From positions 581,308-645,307 of the forward strand of contig CP063810.1 of NCBI GenBank assembly GCA_022818765.1: a stretch of DNA of 64,000 nt, in the 5' to 3' direction. The first letter of the stretch is position 1. Every line of letters starts with the position of its first letter. The notes under the pieces are model-generated. The model made no database searches, was not told where the DNA came from, and was given only the letters and a program-made list of their open reading frames with translations. Positions 50,935 through 60,479 of this stretch are shown here, one piece after another. The position numbers and the translations under genes were made by a program. The DNA is from Bordetella sp. (GTDB lineage Bacteria; Pseudomonadota; Gammaproteobacteria; Burkholderiales; Burkholderiaceae_B).

Positions 50935-51840
50935 TTGAAAAAAAATTTCAACGATTTAAACGATATTTCAAATTCTGATTGGATAAGTCATTTACCTGTC
51001 TCGTTACAACCTTATATTAGATTATCTAGATTGGATAGACCCATTGGAATATGGTTAATGTTGTTGCCTTGTATAGGAGCATTGATTAATGCAAATCAAA
51101 ATAATGTGCCTAAAGAAAAAATATTTATTTTTTCTTTAGGCACATTTCTAATGAGAAGTATAGGTTGCATCATTAATGATATATGTGATCAAAATTTTGA
51201 TAAACATGTTCAAAGAACAAGGTTTCGTCCATTAGCAAATGGAGAAATTAAGATAAACAAGGTTATTATTTTTCTTCTTATTCAATTAATTTTATGTGGA
51301 TCTTTTTTAATATTTGTGAATAATTTCACAAAATTTCTTGCTTTTTTAATTTTGCCTGTGGTATTTCTTTACCCAATATGTAAAAGATTTACATATTGGC
51401 CTCAACTTATATTAGGTATTTGCTTTAACTGGGGCATATTAATGGCATGGTGTGATACACAAAATTATATTTCAAATGCAGCAATTTTTAATTGGATTGG
51501 TGCTATAAGTTGGCAAATTGGATATGATAGCATCTATGCATATGTAGATGCAAAAGATGATAGAAAATTAGGAATTTTTTCAACAGCCTTACTCTTTAAA
51601 GAAAAGGGAAAGCAATGGATAGCTGGATTCTATTTTTTAGCTATTATTTTTTGGTTTTTCGAAGGTTATATTATAAAAGCTAATATCGGTTATTACATAA
51701 TGCTGTTTTTAATTTCATTACATTTATCTTTTCAAATATCTTTATTTAATCCCAATCAAGCCTCAAATAACTTTAACATATTTCGATCAAACATATGGAT
51801 TGGATTGTTTTTAGTAGCAGCTGCTTACTTTAGCAATTAA
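50935..51840 (+). CDS. ubiA: 4-hydroxybenzoate polyprenyltransferase
   Basis: Membrane prenyltransferase of ubiquinone synthesis, supplying the quinone used by the bc1 complex. Starts with TTG preceded by AAGAG. 301 residues, eight or nine membrane segments, first aspartate motif NDICDQNFDKHVQRT and second YVDAKDDRKLG. A 21-bp perfect palindrome lies inside the coding sequence (51103-51146) without breaking the frame. Confidence 0.93.
   Translation: MKKNFNDLNDISNSDWISHLPVSLQPYIRLSRLDRPIGIWLMLLPCIGALINANQNNVPKEKIFIFSLGTFLMRSIGCIINDICDQNFDKHVQRTRFRPLANGEIKINKVIIFLLIQLILCGSFLIFVNNFTKFLAFLILPVVFLYPICKRFTYWPQLILGICFNWGILMAWCDTQNYISNAAIFNWIGAISWQIGYDSIYAYVDAKDDRKLGIFSTALLFKEKGKQWIAGFYFLAIIFWFFEGYIIKANIGYYIMLFLISLHLSFQISLFNPNQASNNFNIFRSNIWIGLFLVAAAYFSN
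51103..51146. repeat. 21-bp perfect palindrome inside ubiA
   Basis: Arms 51103-51123 and 51126-51146 are exactly complementary over 21 bp (core TGTGCCTAAAG and CTTTAGGCACA), separated by two bases. It encodes part of a loop and membrane segment (VPKEKIFIFSLGTFLM), and the protein still matches UbiA. Chance occurrence at this length is very unlikely. Confidence 0.85.
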
Positions 51841-51848
51841 AACTAAAG

Positions 51849-52703
51849 TTATGATTTTTCTTTTGTTTTTTTGATATCGTAACAATTTTCTAATTTCGGA
51901 AATTCTCCATTTCGCACTTCATTGGCATAATCACTTACTGCTCTTTCGATTTCATTTCCAAGATGAGCATATTGTTTTACAAATCTGGGGACTTGATCTC
52001 CACCCATTCCTAATATATCTGATAATACCAAAATTTGTCCATCACAAAATGGGGATGCTCCTATTCCAACGACAGGAATACTTAATGTATTTGTAATTTT
52101 TTGACTAATTCTTTCTGCTGTACACTCTATAACTAGAGAGAAAGCTCCAGCAGTTTCTAATGAAATAGCATCATCTAGTATCTTTTGCCCATCATTATGT
52201 TGGATACCTTGAACTCCATAATTTCCGAAAATATTGATTTTTTGGGGCATTAATCCAATATGACCTAGAACAGGAATACCTCTTTGAGTTAAGAAATAAA
52301 CAGTTTCTGCCATTTCTGAACCACCTTCTAATTTAACAGCTTGGGCCCCTGTATGAGATAGAATCTGTACAGCAGCTTGAAATGCCTCACCAGGTGATTT
52401 TTGATAAGAACCGAATGGCAAATCTACCACTACAAACGCTTCACTTGATCCTCTAACAACGGCAGATGCATGCATAATCATCATGTCCAATGTTACTGGA
52501 AGTGTGCTAGATAATCCGTACAAGACCATACCTAAAGAATCTCCAACTAAAATCATATCAACATATTGGTCTATTTTTTTAGCCATTGGAGCAGTATATG
52601 CAGCTAATGCAACTAATTTCTCAATTCCTTTTTTTTTTCGAATGTATAAAACAGTCTTGCGAATTTTTTGATTTACAGTTACGGGTATTTGATTATCAAT
52701 CAT
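51849..52703 (-). CDS. panB: 3-methyl-2-oxobutanoate hydroxymethyltransferase
   Basis: First committed step of pantothenate synthesis, transferring a hydroxymethyl group to 2-oxoisovalerate. 284 residues with VALAAYTAPMAKKID, ILVGDSLGMVLYG, VVDLPFGSY, AVKLEGG, and GIGASPFCDGQILV. Convergent with ubiA, nine bases apart. Together with coaX it supports a route to CoA; panC/panE are not in the window. Confidence 0.95.
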   Translation of the reverse strand: MIDNQIPVTVNQKIRKTVLYIRKKKGIEKLVALAAYTAPMAKKIDQYVDMILVGDSLGMVLYGLSSTLPVTLDMMIMHASAVVRGSSEAFVVVDLPFGSYQKSPGEAFQAAVQILSHTGAQAVKLEGGSEMAETVYFLTQRGIPVLGHIGLMPQKINIFGNYGVQGIQHNDGQKILDDAISLETAGAFSLVIECTAERISQKITNTLSIPVVGIGASPFCDGQILVLSDILGMGGDQVPRFVKQYAHLGNEIERAVSDYANEVRNGEFPKLENCYDIKKTKEKS

Positions 52704-52744
52704 CGAACTTCCTCCAGCACCAGTGTGTTATATAATGTAAACAA

Positions 52745-52779
52745 AATGAAACTATTATTAGAACAATAATAGTTTCATT
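52745..52779 (-). terminator. 15-bp hairpin terminator downstream of ssb
   Basis: Arms 52745-52759 and 52765-52779 pair over 15 bp with a five-base loop (AGAAC on the plus strand). Read on the minus strand the stem is followed by TTTTGTTT, the layout of an intrinsic terminator for the ssb transcript, about 40 bases before panB starts. Confidence 0.55.
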
Positions 52780-52798
52780 ACTTAAACCTTATCCATAC

Positions 52799-52843
52799 AA
52801 GGAGGCAATGATGAAATTTTATTGTTCAAACATTCAAATTTAA
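52799..52843 (+). other. Perfect Shine-Dalgarno followed by an 11-codon ORF
   Basis: AAGGAGG (52799-52805) lies five bases before ATG 52811, which opens MKFYCSNIQI and stops at 52843. Perfect ribosome binding sites are rare in this window. The bases CCTT and AAGG flanking the site could form a short sequestering stem. No homologue is known to me; it could be the head of a degraded gene, a leader peptide, or chance. Confidence 0.25.
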
Positions 52844-52953
52844 AGATTATTTCTTAGAATCAAATGTTTGTCTAAAAAAATATTTTCCTAAAATTCTTCA
52901 TATAAATTTTGATAGAACATAGTCTATTTAGATTTTAAGTTAATTTAAACTGA

Positions 52954-53433
52954 TTAAAAAGGTATATCATCATCCATATCAACTAAATCTTTTATATCAG
53001 AATTTGAAGCACTTGTTTTTGATTTTACTCTTTTTGAAATTTGTTCATGAGATTGCTGGGAATATTCGGGTTGCATTTTATTATGTTCAATATCATCTCG
53101 ACCTCCAAGCATTTGCATACGATCTGCAATAATTTCTGTACTATAACGATCTGTTCCTGTATCTTTATCTTGCCATTTTCTTGTTCTTAATCGACCTTCA
53201 ATATATATTGGCCGGCCCTTTTTTAAGTATTCACTGGCAATTTCAGCTAATCGATTGTACATCACAACTCTATGCCATTCAGTTTCTTCATGACGTTCAT
53301 TAGATAATTTTCCTTTCCATTGTGAAGTAGTTGCAATAGAAAGATTGCAAATAGATGCCCCGTCAGCACTATATCTAATTTCTGGATCTCGTCCTAAATT
53401 TCCAAGAATAATTACTTTATTAACCGAAGCCAT
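52954..53433 (-). CDS. ssb: Single-stranded DNA-binding protein
   Basis: OB-fold ssDNA-binding protein. [20 protein letters not shown] starts at 53433, preceded by AGGAG ten bases upstream; the frame is open further but that extension is not conserved. Ends with the acidic partner-binding tip MDDDIPF. About 159 residues. Follows the MFS gene as in Bordetella. Confidence 0.95.
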   Translation of the reverse strand: MASVNKVIILGNLGRDPEIRYSADGASICNLSIATTSQWKGKLSNERHEETEWHRVVMYNRLAEIASEYLKKGRPIYIEGRLRTRKWQDKDTGTDRYSTEIIADRMQMLGGRDDIEHNKMQPEYSQQSHEQISKRVKSKTSASNSDIKDLVDMDDDIPF

Positions 53434-53495
53434 TTTGACAATTCTCCTATAACAATAGAAAGTTATAATTTCCAATATTAATTCATGTAAACTTC

Positions 53496-54791
53496 TTACA
53501 AAGAATTCTGAATATCAGATATTTTGGAAGGAATTTTTAAAGTCCAAATTGTAATTAGCCAAAAAATAGATAAAAAAACAGCTATATTAAATATAATTGT
53601 TAAGCTATTGATAGATAATAATAAGGTATAAAAAATACTTTCCTGATTTAAATAAATCGATTTATTTTTGAAAAAAATTAATAAAGATTCATTATATGTT
53701 ATTAAATAACCTCCAACAAACCCTCCTAAAAATAAACCTATTGATTGACTTGTATTATAAATACCTAAAGCTAAACCTCTGAAATTTTCAGGTGCTAAAA
53801 TTGACAACAAAGAAGGTTGTAAAGCTTCTAAAACATTGAAGATTGTAAAAAATCCTATCATAACTAGCATTGTTGCAGCCAAATTTTGGTTAGTCCATGG
53901 CAATATGCCAAACATACAAGCTAAACTTGCTATCATAATACGCAATGTGTAGCTATATATTTTATATTTCTCAGTAAGTAAGATGATTGGAATCATAAAA
54001 ATAAATGAAAGCAATATTATTGGTAAGTATACTTTCCAAAGTTTCCCTGTTGTGAAATTAATTAAAATTATAAACAATTTTGGCATAACTAAAAAAACCA
54101 AGGTTAATATAAAATGAAGAATAAAGACACCAATGTTTATTTTCAATAAACTTTTATTTAGAAAAACAGTTGAAATATTAAAAATAGCTACCGATTTTTT
54201 TTGAGAATTTGGAATTACGGGTATCACATAAAAAGTTATAATTAAACCGAAAACACCAAAACAGCTTGTTATCCAGAACAATGAGGGTAAACCATTCCAA
54301 CTAATGATAAAAGGTGCAAAAGTTATAGATAAAACAAATGAAATACCAATTGCACTTCCTATAATCGCCATCGCTCTAGTGCGAACTTCTTGACGTGTAA
54401 CATCAGAAAGCCATGCTGTAATTACAGAAGAAATAGCTCCTGTTCCTTGAATAGTTCGACCTATTGTTAACCAAAGAACATTTTCTGCTAAAGCACAAAT
54501 GCTGCTTCCAATTATAAACAACAATAACCCTATAGCAACGGTTTTTCTCCGTCCTAAATAATCTGACGCTAATCCAAAAGGAATTTGCATAATTGCTTGC
54601 ATCAATCCATATATACCTACTGCTAGACCTACTAGAAAAGGACTATCACTGCCAGGCAATTTGTATATTGCAATAGTAAATACAGGAAGCAAAAGAAAAA
54701 GGCCAAACATTCTACATGCAAATAAAAGAGCTAAAGAAAAGCTGGCACGTTTTTCAATAGAATTTAATAAATTATTTGAGTGGTTTCTCAT
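53496..54791 (-). CDS. MFS transporter (YajR-like)
   Basis: 431-residue major facilitator with about twelve hydrophobic helices. The loop 2-3 signature [12 protein letters not shown] and [15 protein letters not shown] at the N terminus match the YajR-like drug:H+ antiporter subgroup. The C-terminal YAM domain of E. coli YajR is absent, as in betaproteobacterial relatives. Substrate unknown. The uvrA-MFS-ssb arrangement is syntenic with Bordetella. Confidence 0.87.
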   Translation of the reverse strand: MRNHSNNLLNSIEKRASFSLALLFACRMFGLFLLLPVFTIAIYKLPGSDSPFLVGLAVGIYGLMQAIMQIPFGLASDYLGRRKTVAIGLLLFIIGSSICALAENVLWLTIGRTIQGTGAISSVITAWLSDVTRQEVRTRAMAIIGSAIGISFVLSITFAPFIISWNGLPSLFWITSCFGVFGLIITFYVIPVIPNSQKKSVAIFNISTVFLNKSLLKINIGVFILHFILTLVFLVMPKLFIILINFTTGKLWKVYLPIILLSFIFMIPIILLTEKYKIYSYTLRIMIASLACMFGILPWTNQNLAATMLVMIGFFTIFNVLEALQPSLLSILAPENFRGLALGIYNTSQSIGLFLGGFVGGYLITYNESLLIFFKNKSIYLNQESIFYTLLLSINSLTIIFNIAVFLSIFWLITIWTLKIPSKISDIQNSL

Positions 54792-54891
54792 AAAAATTTC
54801 TGAATTGTTAAAGGTTGACTTTCATTAAAATAATTAGACAAAATACATAAAACTTTTTAACTAACAATATTAAATATACAAAACAATAATC

Positions 54892-57726
54892 ATGATTAGA
54901 ATTCGTGGAGCACGAACTCATAACTTAAAAAATATATCACTAGATATACCTCGTAATAAATTAGTTGTTTTTACTGGTTTATCAGGTTCTGGAAAGTCCT
55001 CCCTTGCTTTTGACACTATTTATATAGAAGGATATAGAAGATATGTTGAAAGCTTTCCTAATTATGCAAAGCAATTTCTAAAAATAAAAGAAAAACCAGA
55101 TGTGGATTCAATTGAAGGTTTATCTCCAACTATTGCAATAAAAACAGTTGGAATAAAATATAACTCAAGATCTACTATCAGCAGCATTACTGAAATACAT
55201 GATTATTTAAGACTGCTTTACACAAATATTGGAACTCCATTTTGTCCGAAACATTTTCTACCTTTGGAAAAAACTAGTATTACAAAAATAGCAAATTTAA
55301 TTTTAGACAAATTTAACAAAACCAAAATCGGAATTCTTGCACCTATTGTTCGAAATTACAGAGAAGATTTTATAGAAAAATATTCTAATTTAACAGCACA
55401 AGGTTATGTGCGATTACGCATAAATGGAGAAATATTAGAAATTGATAAAGTAGATCTTACAAAAAATTTTTTTGATTGTAATATTGATATCGTCATAGAT
55501 CGCCTTAAGGTTCGGATAGAACATAAACAACGCATAATCGAAAGCCTTGAAATAGCTTTGAGATTAGGAAAGGGTCAAGTCATAATAGTTGGTCTAGAGA
55601 ATGTTTTAGAAAAAAAATTCTCTGCCAAGGAATATATATGCTCTTTATGTAATTACAATATCTCAAAATTAGAACCAAGATTTTTTAATCATAATCATTC
55701 CTCAGGTATGTGTAAGATTTGCCATGGTTCAGGAAAGATTAGTTTTTTTGATCCAAAGTTATTAACAATTCATCCTGATCGCAGTATTTTAGATGGCTCC
55801 GTGTATTATATTGATGAGAAAAATATTCTAGGTCAAAAAATAATCGATCTATTTTTGCATTATAAAGTTGATATTTCGATTCCATTTAAAATGCTAAGTA
55901 AAAGTTTGCAAAAAATAATTTTTTTTGGTAATAAGGAAAATGAATATAAAAATAAAGAAAGCATTTTAACAAAGAATTTTGGTTTCCCAGGAATCATTCC
56001 TAATTTAGAATTTTATTGGCATCAAAAAACTTTACCGAATAAAATTCGAGATAGTTTAGAAAAATATCGAACTGTGAAGATATGTTATGATTGCCAAGGT
56101 TCTAGATTATCTAATATTGCTCAAAATACATTGATAAAATTTAGACTTCCAAAAAAAAATTCTGAAAAAAAAGGACTTGCAATTTATGAGCTAGAATCTT
56201 TGAAAATTTCAGAATGCCTTGCTTGGATTAAAAACAACATCACTTTAACAAAAAACAATTATCAATCTGTCAAATTAATTATTAATGAAATCGAAATTCG
56301 TTTAAAACTTTTAATAGATATTGGGTTAGGCTATCTTTCATTAAATCGAAATGCCAGAAAAATATCATCCGGTGAAGCTCAACGACTAAGATTATCCAAA
56401 CAAATTGGATCTCAGCTTTCTGGAATAATATACATATTTGATGAACCTACAACTGGGTTGCATAAAAAAGATTCTTTTTATTTAATAAATTTACTTAAAA
56501 ACCTTCGAAATATTGGAAATAGTTTAATTGTTGTTGAGCATGAAGAGACATTTATTCGTTCAGCTGATTGGATTGTTGATCTTGGGCCTGGTTCTGGAGA
56601 AAATGGAGGAAACATTATTGCTCAAGGTAAACTAAAAGATATTGAAAATAATTCAGAATCTATAACTGGAAACTATTTAAGCGGCAAAAATACTATTACT
56701 ATTCCTAGAAGACGTATTATTTCTCAAACAATCCCATGCTTATATCTCAGAGGAGCAACAGGAAACAACCTTAAATCTGTAAATATTAGAATTCCTATAA
56801 ATAGATTAATATGTGTTACCGGTGTTTCGGGATCTGGAAAATCCACTTTAATTAATGATACATTATCTGTAGCTATTTCTAAATATTTAAAACAGTCTAA
56901 AATAGAACCTCTTCCTTATAAAAGTTTATCTGGACTGAAAAATTTTGACCGTATAGTAAACGTAAATCCTAGTGATTTTCTAGGTTCAATTCGCAGTAAT
57001 CTAATTACTTATATGAATATTTTCAAGCAAGTTCGGGAATTATTTTCTCATGTATCTGAATCAAAAATTCGTGGCTACACAGCTAACCGTTTTAGTTTTA
57101 ATACTGCAAGTGGACGATGCGAAATCTGTCAAGGTAGTGGAATAAGAAAAATTATGATGCATTTTTTACCTGATATGTATGTTTCTTGCGAAGAATGTAA
57201 GGGAAATAGATTTAATTCTGATACTCTTGAAATTCAATACCGAGGGCTGAATATTAATGATGTTTTAAATCTTACTGTGGAAAATGCCTACAAATATTTT
57301 AATTTTATTCCAGAGATTCAGAAGAAATTACATTGCTTAATTGATATTGGATTATCTTATATTAAACTTGGGCAAAGTTTTTTTAGTCTTTCACAAGGAG
57401 AGATACAAAGAATTAAACTATCATTGGAATTGTGCCATTCCAATAATCATCGAACTTTATATATATTAAATGAACCGTCGAAAGGTCTTCATCCACATGA
57501 TATTAAATCATTGCTTTTCATTTTAAATAAATTAATCTCTGAAAAAAATACTATCATCATGATAGAGCATAATATAAATATTATAAAAACTGCAGATTGG
57601 ATAATTGATATGGGACCAGATGGCGGAGAGAATGGAGGTGAGATTATTTCACAAGGATCTCCATATGAAGTCTCAAATTCATCAAATAGCTACACTGGCC
57701 GATATCTGAAAGAAGTATTAAATTAA
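54892..57726 (+). CDS. uvrA: Excinuclease ABC subunit A, divergent second ATPase
   Basis: Damage-recognition ATPase of nucleotide excision repair. 944 residues, normal length. First Walker [10 protein letters not shown] near residue 30, the UvrB-binding domain ([11 protein letters not shown]), first zinc module with CSLC and CKIC, signature SSGEAQR and Walker [11 protein letters not shown]. Second half: GVSGSGKST, the CEIC/CEEC zinc module, then signature LSQGEIQR (normally LSGGEAQR) and Walker [11 protein letters not shown] with Asn860 in place of Asp. These changes may weaken the second ATPase site. Identity as UvrA is secure; full activity is not. Confidence 0.93.
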   Translation: MIRIRGARTHNLKNISLDIPRNKLVVFTGLSGSGKSSLAFDTIYIEGYRRYVESFPNYAKQFLKIKEKPDVDSIEGLSPTIAIKTVGIKYNSRSTISSITEIHDYLRLLYTNIGTPFCPKHFLPLEKTSITKIANLILDKFNKTKIGILAPIVRNYREDFIEKYSNLTAQGYVRLRINGEILEIDKVDLTKNFFDCNIDIVIDRLKVRIEHKQRIIESLEIALRLGKGQVIIVGLENVLEKKFSAKEYICSLCNYNISKLEPRFFNHNHSSGMCKICHGSGKISFFDPKLLTIHPDRSILDGSVYYIDEKNILGQKIIDLFLHYKVDISIPFKMLSKSLQKIIFFGNKENEYKNKESILTKNFGFPGIIPNLEFYWHQKTLPNKIRDSLEKYRTVKICYDCQGSRLSNIAQNTLIKFRLPKKNSEKKGLAIYELESLKISECLAWIKNNITLTKNNYQSVKLIINEIEIRLKLLIDIGLGYLSLNRNARKISSGEAQRLRLSKQIGSQLSGIIYIFDEPTTGLHKKDSFYLINLLKNLRNIGNSLIVVEHEETFIRSADWIVDLGPGSGENGGNIIAQGKLKDIENNSESITGNYLSGKNTITIPRRRIISQTIPCLYLRGATGNNLKSVNIRIPINRLICVTGVSGSGKSTLINDTLSVAISKYLKQSKIEPLPYKSLSGLKNFDRIVNVNPSDFLGSIRSNLITYMNIFKQVRELFSHVSESKIRGYTANRFSFNTASGRCEICQGSGIRKIMMHFLPDMYVSCEECKGNRFNSDTLEIQYRGLNINDVLNLTVENAYKYFNFIPEIQKKLHCLIDIGLSYIKLGQSFFSLSQGEIQRIKLSLELCHSNNHRTLYILNEPSKGLHPHDIKSLLFILNKLISEKNTIIMIEHNINIIKTADWIIDMGPDGGENGGEIISQGSPYEVSNSSNSYTGRYLKEVLN

Positions 57727-57755
57727 TGCAACTTTAATATTTATCTTATTAATAT

Positions 57756-58833
57756 TTACATTAAAATCCGAGAAATAGTTTTACTTAATTTCTCTTTTGA
57801 AACATCTTGAACCAACGTTTGCCCAATTCTTCTCATTAAGACAAATCGAAACAACTTATTGTTATTCTTTTTATCCATTTGCATTAGATCAATAAAACGT
57901 TCTAAACTAAAATTAGGCATCCTGTTAGGGCAACCTATCTTATCCACTAAATAGCGAATTCGATCAATATCTTTATAAGGAAAACCTAGAATATCTCTAG
58001 ATAATTCTGCAGCTTGTATTAATCCACAGCCCACTGCTTCTCCATGTAGCCAATTTCCATATCCAAGACCTAATTCAATTGCATGTGCAAATGTATGACC
58101 TAAATTCAGTAAAGCTCTTTCTCCTGTTTCATATTCATCTTTTTCTATTATAGAAGTTTTAAGCTCGCAAGAACGTTTAATTGCATAACTAATCACTTGT
58201 TTTTCTAATTTTAGTAATGAGCAAATATTTTCTTCACACCATTGCCAAAATTCAGGATCTGAAATTAAACCATATTTAATTACTTCTGCTAAACCTGCTG
58301 ATATTTCACGAAAAATCTAAAGTATCTAAAACGTTTATATCAATTTCAACTGAAATAGGTTGATAAAATGTTCCTATCATATTTTTCCCCATTTCATGAT
58401 TAACTCCTGTTTTTCCACCTACAGAAGAATCAACTTGGGATAATAAAGTAGTTGGCACTTGAATAAAACGGATACCTCTCAAATAGGTTGATGCTGCAAA
58501 ACCTGTGATATCTCCAATTACTCCACCTCCCATTGCTATTAATACTCCCTTTCGGTCTACTCGTTTTTGAAGCAAATAGTCAAATATTTGTTTTACTGTA
58601 TTTAAATTCTTATGCATTTCTCCATCAGGAATCTCAATTTCATATTGAGGAAGACCAGTTTTTGATAACGCAAATTTAGCACGAGTTCCATATAGATTAT
58701 TAATTTTATTATTTGAAATAATTACAATACTTGTTGTATCTTCCGGAATAGCTGTATGTAAATGATCAAGTCTACTTGAATTAATATTAATTTGATAAGT
58801 CCCACTTGACGCTTTTACATTAATGATATTCAT
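57756..58833 (-). CDS. aroB: 3-dehydroquinate synthase, frameshifted
   Basis: Second step of the shikimate pathway. The first frame includes GGGVIGDITGFAASTYLRG and TTLLSQVDSSVGGKTGVNH. It stops at 58306 because of one extra T in the minus-strand T5 run (plus A run 58311-58315). With four T the sequence reads DTLDFREISAGLAEVIKYGL and continues through LNLGHTFAHAIE to 57756. The restored length is about 359. This is the only lesion that is an insertion. aroB overlaps aroK by ATGA. Confidence 0.9.
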
Positions 58834-59363
58834 TTGAATTTTCCAAGGATTTTCAAAATTGAAAATAAAAACTGAATTGCTTCTTTCTCTGATAATTTGC
58901 TAGTATCTATTATTAAATCAGCTACTTCGGTATAAAAATTTTCTCGAAAGTTTAATAACTCTTTCAGTGTTTGATATGGATTAACAGTTGCTAACAGAGG
59001 CCTATTTTGGTCATTTTTCACCCTATAGAATAATTCATCTAAATTAGATTTTAAATAGATAACTGTGCCATATTTTTTTAAAAATGAACGATTATCTGAA
59101 GAAAGCACAATGCCTCCTCCAGTTGAAATAATAGAATTTTTTTTGTTAATATACTCTTGTAAAATCAGGCTTTCTTGTCTCCTAAACTCTTTCTCTCCTT
59201 GTATTTTAAATAAGGTAGATATTTTAATCATTAATCGATTTTCGATTTCTTGATCTAGATCAAGAAATTCACTATTTGATACATTCGCTAAATGCTGTCC
59301 AAGAGTTGTTTTCCCAGCCCCCATCATTCCAACTAAAAAAATAGGCAAGCAATGTATTTTCAT
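58830..59363 (-). CDS. aroK: Shikimate kinase
   Basis: Phosphorylates shikimate. P-loop GMMGAGKTT, FLDLDQEIE with the substrate-binding aspartate, FRRQES and STGGGIV, and the lid NRPLL. The frame is open to 59408; I choose MKIHCLPIFLVG (59363) by homology. The aroK-aroB order is conserved; pilMNOPQ genes upstream in free-living relatives are gone. Confidence 0.92.
   Translation of the reverse strand: MKIHCLPIFLVGMMGAGKTTLGQHLANVSNSEFLDLDQEIENRLMIKISTLFKIQGEKEFRRQESLILQEYINKKNSIISTGGGIVLSSDNRSFLKKYGTVIYLKSNLDELFYRVKNDQNRPLLATVNPYQTLKELLNFRENFYTEVADLIIDTSKLSEKEAIQFLFSILKILGKFK
59245..59268. repeat. 24-bp perfect palindrome inside aroK
   Basis: ATTTCTTGATCT followed directly by its exact complement, no spacer, in the codons for the conserved EFLDLDQEI segment. 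It contains the CTAG tetranucleotide at its centre. The protein motif is normal, so the palindrome is built from synonymous positions as well as conserved ones. Confidence 0.75.
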
Positions 59364-59408
59364 AGAATTTTTAATCATCATAAGTAGAATATATTGAAAT
59401 ATTTTCAA

Positions 59409-59783
59409 ACTTTAATATATCTGTTATGACATATGTTTTTTAAAAGTAAGCAATGTTTACTAAAATATAAGTAATTTTTTTATTTTCTACTTCTTAATAA
59501 ATTAAATAATTGAAATATTTTGATGTTTTTTGTTTTTGATTCTATGTATTTTAGACAAAATTATCTAATTTTTAATTGATTAAAACTATATTAAAAGTAT
59601 TAGTAATACTTAAATTTTATACTGTTGATATGAAAAATTCATAAATACTTTTGATATCTTTAATTTTAATTGATAGTGAAAGAAAATGTTTTTTATAAAA
59701 CAAAGAATCTTGATTTTTAAGTATTTTTCGAACAAGTTTTTCAACTAATAAATATTAAAATTAATCAGAATACAAGTATAACA
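59409..59783. other. 375-base intergenic region aroK/cyaY
   Basis: Very AT-rich with no recognisable gene; only a minor AAGTATT/AATACTT stem near 59595-59611. In Bordetella a divergent penicillin-binding protein gene lies here; it is absent. Likely eroded DNA plus the aroK promoter. Confidence 0.5.
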
Positions 59784-60113
59784 TTAAATCTCTGTTTTCA
59801 AGGAGATTCCAGATACAACAGAACATACTTTTAGGAAAGTTTCGTAGAAATCTACTCCTCCTCTTGTATCTTTCCATGAATGCCCGTCATAGCGATAATG
59901 GTATCCTTTATTCTGAGCAGCTAACCAAAGTTCTTGAATTGATACTTGGCTGTTAATAACAATTTCTGAATCTCCATGAAAAATTATATTTAGGACGTTA
60001 CCATTTCGACTAATATCTATATCCAAATTATTATTAATAATCCATTTATCAATTTGACTTTCAATATTTCTTAAAACTGTGTCAAATAATAATATAAACT
60101 CAGTTTCGCTCAT
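59784..60113 (-). CDS. cyaY: Frataxin homologue CyaY
   Basis: Iron-binding regulator of Fe-S cluster assembly. 109 residues: an N-terminal helix with acidic residues (SETEFILLFDTVLRNIESQID), beta-sheet with VLNIIFHGDSEIVINSQ, the family core ELWLAAQNKGYHYRYDG and SWKDTRGG, and the C-terminal helix. Divergent from the lipoprotein gene, as in Burkholderiales. Confidence 0.92.
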   Translation of the reverse strand: MSETEFILLFDTVLRNIESQIDKWIINNNLDIDISRNGNVLNIIFHGDSEIVINSQVSIQELWLAAQNKGYHYRYDGHSWKDTRGGVDFYETFLKVCSVVSGISLKTEI

Positions 60114-60215
60114 AAAATATAATTATCCAATAATTTTCTTATTTATATGTTTTATAATGGAATTTCATTCCAATACAAATATTTATATTTAAACTTCAAC
60201 TACATGTATTTCATT

Positions 60216-60413
60216 ATGATAAAATTTTCGATATATTTTCATCAAATATACTTTCTATTTAACAAACATGGTAGAGTTTTTTTATTTTTTTATTTAAAAT
60301 CAATTCTGTTACTAATGCTAATTTCTAGTTGTGGATACAAAGATACTGATCTTTTCCAAGAGATTGATTATTATAATACAAAATTTATTTTTGAAGAAAG
60401 TATTCAATATTAG
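60216..60413 (+). CDS. lptM: LptM-like small lipoprotein
   Basis: Short lipoprotein with a hydrophobic signal ending in the lipobox ISSC followed by GYKDTDLF, resembling the CGxKGPL start of LptM (YifL), which assists LptD assembly in E. coli. The frame is open from 60147; the start is uncertain and I favour the ATG at 60216 because the signal then has a more typical length. Position directly before lysA is characteristic of the family. The region after the cysteine is short and poorly conserved. Confidence 0.55.
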   Translation: MIKFSIYFHQIYFLFNKHGRVFLFFYLKSILLLMLISSCGYKDTDLFQEIDYYNTKFIFEESIQY

Positions 60414-60479
60414 TTGAAACATATTCATTGATATATTTAATAATATCCATCCAAATTTAACCTTCATTAATTATATAAA

